Assembly: GCA_003576535.1 (NCBI GenBank)
Contig: QXCQ01000018.1
Coordinates: 1 to 64,000, forward strand
Length of the DNA stretch: 64,000 nucleotides
Source: Nakamurella silvestris
Lineage (GTDB): Bacteria; Actinomycetota; Actinomycetes; Mycobacteriales; Nakamurellaceae
Direction: 5' to 3'
The notes beneath the pieces were generated by a model. It saw only the letters and a list, made by a program, of their open reading frames with translations, was not told the origin of the DNA and searched no databases. Shown in pieces: positions 59,791-64,000 of this stretch. How positions within the stretch are numbered: position 1 is the stretch's first letter; each line of letters starts with the position of its first letter. The position numbers and the translations under genes were made by a program.

Positions 59791-60905
59791 CCGCGCGCCG
59801 AGTTCCGCTGTCGGTGCTCGACCTGGTGCCGGTGACCTCGGGCACCTCGCCGGGCGACGCCCTGGGCGACACCCTCAACCTGGTACGCAATGTCGAGGCC
59901 GCGGGCTACCACCGTTACTGGTTCGCCGAGCACCATTTCAACGACGGGGTCATCGGTTCCGCACCCGCGCTGCTGATCGCGCTGGCGGGGGCGGTGAGCA
60001 GCCGGATCCGCCTCGGATCCGGCGCGGTCCAGCTCGGCCATCGGACCGCGCTGTCGGTGGCCGAGGAGTTCGGGCTGCTCTCGATCGCCTTCCCCGGTCG
60101 GATCGACCTCGGACTCGGCCGCTCCGGCGGCGCATCGCCGGCCGCCCCGGCACCCGAGCGGACCTCGTACACCACCCCCGAGGGGCTGCTGATCCCGCCG
60201 GCCTTCACCCGCTGGGACCGGTTGCTCGGATCACCCAGGTTCACCGCCTACCGGGACCTGCTGGTCTGGCCCGGGGCGGAGAACGTCGACTACGACGAGC
60301 AGGTCGGCACGGTCATCGACCTGTTGACCGGGAAGCACACCACCGACGGGGGCGTGGATCTCGCGGTCCCGGCCGCCCCGGTCGGGCAGGAACCGCAGGT
60401 CTGGATCCTGGGTTCGGGTGCCGGGGTCTCGGCCACGACGGCCGGCCGTCGTGGGCTGCCCTTCGCCGCCAACTATCACGTCGCGCCGTCGTCGGTCCTG
60501 GAGGCCGTGCGGGCCTACCGTGAGTCGTTCGTGCCCTCGCCCCGGTCCGAGAAACCGTGGGTGCAGGTCTCGGTCGATGTCGTGGTGGCCGACTCCGATT
60601 CGGCTGCAAGGACTCTCGCCGCCGGGTATGCCCCGTGGGTGCACAGCATCCGATCCGGCCAGGGGGCCATCAACTATCCGACACCGGCCGAGGCCGCGGA
60701 GTTCCGCACCACCGCCGAGGACCGGGAGCTGGTGGCCGACCGGGTCGACACGCAGTTCGTCGGCTCGCCGAAGACCGTGGTGGAGAAGCTGGAGGTCCTG
60801 CAGCGGGCCACCGGGGCGGAGGAACTGCTGATCACCACCATCACCCACGACCACACCGACCGGGTCCGCAGCTACGACCTGCTCGCCCAGGCCTGGGGAC
60901 CGTGA
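59787..60905 (+). CDS. Luciferase-like flavin monooxygenase 4 of the sulfur operon
   Basis: A 372-aa LLM-class protein of the 'MsnO8-like' subgroup, recognised by PLSVLDLVPVTSGTSPGDAL, AGYHRYWFAEHHFNDGVIGS, SRIRLGSGAVQLGHRTALSV, AEEFGLLSIAFPGRIDLGLG, PQVWILGSGAGVSATTAGRR and GLPFAANYHVAPSSVLEAV. It starts at a GTG overlapping the previous stop (GTGA), and its stop shares one base with the next ATG. Again there is no Met or Cys beyond the start. It lacks an obvious reductase partner here. Confidence 0.88.
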   Translation: MTARRVPLSVLDLVPVTSGTSPGDALGDTLNLVRNVEAAGYHRYWFAEHHFNDGVIGSAPALLIALAGAVSSRIRLGSGAVQLGHRTALSVAEEFGLLSIAFPGRIDLGLGRSGGASPAAPAPERTSYTTPEGLLIPPAFTRWDRLLGSPRFTAYRDLLVWPGAENVDYDEQVGTVIDLLTGKHTTDGGVDLAVPAAPVGQEPQVWILGSGAGVSATTAGRRGLPFAANYHVAPSSVLEAVRAYRESFVPSPRSEKPWVQVSVDVVVADSDSAARTLAAGYAPWVHSIRSGQGAINYPTPAEAAEFRTTAEDRELVADRVDTQFVGSPKTVVEKLEVLQRATGAEELLITTITHDHTDRVRSYDLLAQAWGP

Positions 60906-61873
60906 TGGGCGGTTATCTCGCGCGGCGTCTCGGGCAGGCGGTGCTGGTGCTCTGGGCGGCCTACACGGTCTCGTTCCTGGTGCTCTACGCCCTGCCCGGC
61001 GACGCGGTGGACACCCGTCTCGGTGCGGACTCCGGGAGCGACATCACCCCTGAGCAGATCGCCGCCCTCAAATCCGACTACGGACTGGACCGCCCGTTGG
61101 TGATCCAGTACCTCACCCAGCTCGGCCGTGCCCTCGGCGGGGACCTGGGCCGCTCCTTCGACAACGGCAGGCCGGTGACTTCGCTGATCGCGGAGGGCCT
61201 TCCGGCCACGCTGGCCATCGCCGGTGCCGCCCTGGTGATCTCGGTCCTGGCCGGGGGCGGTCTCGCCCTGCTGGCCGCGGGAACACGTCACCGCCGGTTG
61301 TCCCGATTCCTGCTCAACCTGCCGCCGCTGGGTGTGGCGGTGCCGGGATTCTGGGTGGGACTGTTGTTGTTGCAGCAGTTCTCCTTCCGGCTGCCGATCT
61401 TCCCCGCCCTGGGCAACGAGGGCCTGCGCAGCATCGTCCTGCCGGCGATCACGCTGGCCCTGCCGACCTCGGCGATGATCGCCCAGCTGCTCGCCAAGAG
61501 CCTGTCCCAGTCCCTCGCCGAGCCGTACGCCGACACGGCGCGGGCGAAGGGTGCCTCCCGGTCCCGGGTGTTGTTGCGGCATGCGCTGCGCAACGCCACC
61601 CTTCCCGCCCTGACCGTGGCGGGACTGTTGACCGGCCAGCTGCTCTCGGGGTCGGTGGTGGTCGAGACCGTTTTCTCCCGCACCGGTCTCGGTCGGTTGA
61701 CCGCCACGGCCGTGTCGGCCCAGGACACCGCGGTGGTCCAGGGTCTGGTGATCTTCGGTGCGCTGGTCTTCGTGCTGGTCAATCTCCTCGTCGACCTGCT
61801 CTACCCGGTCCTCGACCGCCGCATCCTGCGCACGACCCCACGGATTCTCATCACGGCGGAAGGCCGAACATGA
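60905..61873 (+). CDS. ABC permease, DppB/OppB type
   Basis: A 322-aa inner-membrane permease of the dipeptide/oligopeptide/nickel importer class with six predicted helices (first: AVLVLWAAYTVSFLVLYALP). The N-terminal region shows LKSDYGLDRPLVIQYLTQLG and GDLGRSFDNGRPVTSLI. The EAA loop that contacts the ATPase reads EPYADTARAKGASRSRVLLR. It ends with VVVETVFSRTGLGRLTATAV, as in DppB. It has a single internal Met and no Cys. Overlapping stop/start codons on both sides show tight coupling with oxygenase 4 and the second permease. Confidence 0.92.
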   Translation: MGGYLARRLGQAVLVLWAAYTVSFLVLYALPGDAVDTRLGADSGSDITPEQIAALKSDYGLDRPLVIQYLTQLGRALGGDLGRSFDNGRPVTSLIAEGLPATLAIAGAALVISVLAGGGLALLAAGTRHRRLSRFLLNLPPLGVAVPGFWVGLLLLQQFSFRLPIFPALGNEGLRSIVLPAITLALPTSAMIAQLLAKSLSQSLAEPYADTARAKGASRSRVLLRHALRNATLPALTVAGLLTGQLLSGSVVVETVFSRTGLGRLTATAVSAQDTAVVQGLVIFGALVFVLVNLLVDLLYPVLDRRILRTTPRILITAEGRT

Positions 61874-62838
61874 CGATCTCGACAGCGATACCCGAAGGTG
61901 CGGAGCACCTGTCGACGCCTCCGGCCGAGGACTTCCGCCGGCTCGCGACGGCGGCCGGCTCGCCTCCGGACACCACCGACGTCCGTGCCGGCACCTGGAC
62001 CACCACCGAACGGGTCCGCCGCCGACTGGGCGACCTGATCCGCCGCCCCGGGCTGCTGCTGGCGATCGGGTGGACGGTGTTCGTCACCCTCGCGGCCTTC
62101 GTGCCGAACCTGATCTCCTCGGTCGATCCGCTGCGGGCCGTGCCGTCGGCCAAACTGCGGGCACCCTCCTGGGATCATCCGTTCGGCACCGACCAGCTCG
62201 GCCGTGACCTGTTCTCCCGGGTGATCCACGGTGCGGGCCTGTCCCTCGGGGCCGCCCTGATCGCCGTCGCGGTCGGGTTGGTCGCAGGCACGGTGATCGG
62301 GCTGGTGTCCGGGTTCCTCCGTGGTTGGGTGGACGGCCTGCTGATGCGGGCCGTCGACGTGCTGCTGGCCATCCCGGGGCTGCTGCTCTCCCTCGCCCTG
62401 GTGACCGCCCTGGGCTTCGGCACGGTGAAGGTGGCGATCGCCGTGGGTATCACGAGTGTCGCCGCCTGTGCGCGGATCATGAGGTCGGAGGTGCTGCGGG
62501 TCAGGGAGAGCGCCTACATCGAGGCGGCGACCGCCGGGGGTGCCCGTCGTTCCCGGGTCCTGTGGCGGCACCTGCTGCCGAACGCGGGTGGCCCGGTGCT
62601 GGTGCTGGGAACCCTGGAGATCGGCACCGCGATCCTGGCGGTGTCGGCCTTGAGCTTCCTGGGTTACGGGGCGGTTCCGCCGACCCCCGAATGGGGTTCC
62701 CTGGTTGCCGGTGGCCGTGACTTCCTCGGCACCTCCTGGTGGCTCACCACCATGCCCGGTCTGACGATCGCGGCGACCGTACTGGCCGTCGGCCGGATCT
62801 CACGGGCACTCGGCGGACAGGACGGGGAAGTTCGATGA
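61870..62838 (+). CDS. ABC permease, DppC/OppC type
   Basis: A 322-aa partner permease. A long Pro/Thr-rich cytoplasmic N-terminus (about 60 residues) precedes the first helix. The DppC signature HPFGTDQLGRDLFSRVIHGA is at about 99-118. The EAA loop is ESAYIEAATAGGARRSRVLW, and the end reads LSFLGYGAVPPTPEWGSLVA. It overlaps its upstream and downstream genes by 4 nt. It has three internal Met and one Cys. Confidence 0.92.
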   Translation: MTISTAIPEGAEHLSTPPAEDFRRLATAAGSPPDTTDVRAGTWTTTERVRRRLGDLIRRPGLLLAIGWTVFVTLAAFVPNLISSVDPLRAVPSAKLRAPSWDHPFGTDQLGRDLFSRVIHGAGLSLGAALIAVAVGLVAGTVIGLVSGFLRGWVDGLLMRAVDVLLAIPGLLLSLALVTALGFGTVKVAIAVGITSVAACARIMRSEVLRVRESAYIEAATAGGARRSRVLWRHLLPNAGGPVLVLGTLEIGTAILAVSALSFLGYGAVPPTPEWGSLVAGGRDFLGTSWWLTTMPGLTIAATVLAVGRISRALGGQDGEVR

Positions 62839-64000
62839 GCGGGTCGACGCCACAGGCCGACGGACCACTGCTGGAGATCACCGACCTGGCGGTGCGCTAC
62901 CGCGGCAGACACGGGTACGTCGATGCCGTCCGCGGGGTCGACCTGGTGGTCGCGCGCGGGGAAACCGTTGCCCTCGTGGGTGAATCGGGCTCGGGGAAGT
63001 CCACCACCGCATTGTCGGTGATCGGGCTGCTGTCCACCCAGGCCGAGGTCTGGCGGGGCCGGATCGGCTTCGGTGGCGAGGACTTGCGGGTGGTCTCCCG
63101 GCGTCGCCGCGCCGCCCTGCTGGGGCGTGAGATCGGTTTCATCCCACAGGATCCGACCGTCTCCCTCAACCCGGTCAAACGGATCGGCGACCAGGTGGCC
63201 GAGGTGCTCCTGATCCACGGCGTCACCGATCGTGCGGGTGCCGCCGAGCAGGCGGTGACGGCCTTGGCCGCAGCCGGTATCGACCACCCGGAGATCCGGG
63301 CGCGGCAGTACCCGCACGAGCTCTCCGGCGGTATGCGCCAACGGGTGTTGATCGCGATCGCGCTCGTGGCGGGACCGTCCCTGGTGATCGCCGACGAGCC
63401 CACCAGTGCACTGGACGTCACCGTCCAGCGGCAGATCCTGGACAACATCGGCGAGCTGACCCGATCGGCCGGGACCGGGGTGCTGCTCGTCACCCACGAT
63501 CTCGGGGTGGCCGCCGACCGGGCGGACCGGATCGCCGTCATGTCCGAGGGGCGGATCGTCGAGGTGGGAACACCGTCGGTGATCCTGGGTGATCCCGAGC
63601 ATCCGTACACCCGCTCGTTGATCGCGGCGGCCCCGAGCCTGCAGGCCGGTCGTCGGCACCATCGCACCGCCGGGGTCGAGGTGGGTCGACCGTTGCTGGA
63701 GGTGACCGGCCTGACCAAGGAGTTCGCCTTGCCCGGGACCCACGGGCAGGTGCTCCGGGCCGTCGACGGGGTCGATCTGCGGCTCGGACGTGGCGCCACC
63801 CTGGGGGTGGTGGGGGAGTCCGGTTCCGGGAAGTCCACCACGGCCCGGCTGGCCCTGCGACTGCTCGCCCCGGATGCCGGCCGGATCGTGTTCGACGGCG
63901 AGGACATCACCGACCTGACCGGTGAGCGCCTGCGGCAACTGCGCCGCCGGATCCAGTTGGTGCAGCAGAACCCTTACGCCTCATTGAATCCGCGGCTGAC
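62835..64000 (+). CDS. Fused DppD-DppF-type ABC ATPase (cut by window end)
   Basis: At least 388 residues of a double ATPase that powers the importer. The first half has Walker A GESGSGKST (49-57), Q loop FIPQDPTVSLNPV, signature LSGGMRQR, Walker B LVIADEPTSALDVT and an H loop VTHDL. The oligopeptide-type C-terminal extension (HPYTRSLIAAAP) is followed by a second ATPase with Walker A at 327-335 and Q loop LVQQNPYASLNPRLT, where the window ends. A full protein should be about 530-560 aa. No substrate-binding protein gene lies upstream; it may follow. The ATG overlaps the previous stop. Confidence 0.92.
   Translation, partial: MSGSTPQADGPLLEITDLAVRYRGRHGYVDAVRGVDLVVARGETVALVGESGSGKSTTALSVIGLLSTQAEVWRGRIGFGGEDLRVVSRRRRAALLGREIGFIPQDPTVSLNPVKRIGDQVAEVLLIHGVTDRAGAAEQAVTALAAAGIDHPEIRARQYPHELSGGMRQRVLIAIALVAGPSLVIADEPTSALDVTVQRQILDNIGELTRSAGTGVLLVTHDLGVAADRADRIAVMSEGRIVEVGTPSVILGDPEHPYTRSLIAAAPSLQAGRRHHRTAGVEVGRPLLEVTGLTKEFALPGTHGQVLRAVDGVDLRLGRGATLGVVGESGSGKSTTARLALRLLAPDAGRIVFDGEDITDLTGERLRQLRRRIQLVQQNPYASLNPRL

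Overview
The window is high-GC DNA from an actinobacterium. It carries mycothiol biosynthesis (mshA), the SenX3-RegX3 two-component system, a FolP2-type dihydropteroate synthase homologue, a DUF222 (13E12-type) gene, a SigE-family ECF sigma factor and many GTG starts with 4-nt stop/start overlaps. The family cannot be fixed from sequence alone. No rRNA, tRNA, CRISPR array, transposase or integrase was seen.

Layout. (1) 1-3.8 kb: end-truncated DUF222 gene; an ECF sigma factor with a membrane partner; a RibD-like reductase and folP2. (2) 3.9-18.4 kb, minus strand: a tightly coupled four-gene operon. A small DUF4255 (Pvc16-type, contractile-injection-system tail-cap family) protein is followed by three one-pass membrane proteins of 858, 961 and 2774 aa. 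Each has Ig-like N-terminal domains predicted inside the cell and long chains of carboxypeptidase-regulatory-like/CnaB-like beta-sandwiches outside. No sheath, tube, baseplate or ATPase gene is in the window. (3) 18.8-23.4 kb, minus strand: K+ channel with RCK domain, PAC2 protein, purU, and a methyltransferase/DUF2505 pair in which the methyltransferase seems to start at CTG. (4) 23.6-28.4 kb, plus strand: murB, L,D-transpeptidase, mshA, ybjN. (5) 28.5-49.1 kb: about 20 kb of accessory genes lying between ybjN and gpmA, genes that are close neighbours in mycobacteria. It holds three secreted giants that all end in three S-layer-homology repeats (a GH53 galactanase, a GH92 mannosidase-like enzyme, a PQQ-type sugar dehydrogenase), a Tat-exported TIM-barrel protein, DeoR and LysR regulators and a DUF4349 lipoprotein. 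(6) 49.3-55.4 kb: gpmA, senX3, regX3 and a tricorn-type protease. (7) 55.5-64.0 kb: a sulfur-scavenging operon headed by a SAM-IV-like riboswitch and a short leader peptide. It encodes four luciferase-like monooxygenases and an oligopeptide-type ABC importer, truncated by the window end.

How it fits together. Blocks 4 and 6 are envelope, redox and phosphate housekeeping. Block 5 looks like a surface-attached polysaccharide (galactan / mannosyl-phosphate glycan) degradation set; it shares a LacI-type operator motif at two promoters. Block 7 is a sulfur-limitation operon whose four oxygenases contain no cysteine and no methionine after the initiator. Block 2 is the least explained system: a cytoplasmic CIS-cap homologue fixed genetically to three membrane-anchored beta-sandwich giants. 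A family of long nested hairpins (two copies 68/70 identical) sits just after the stop codons of several of these units and probably ends transcription.
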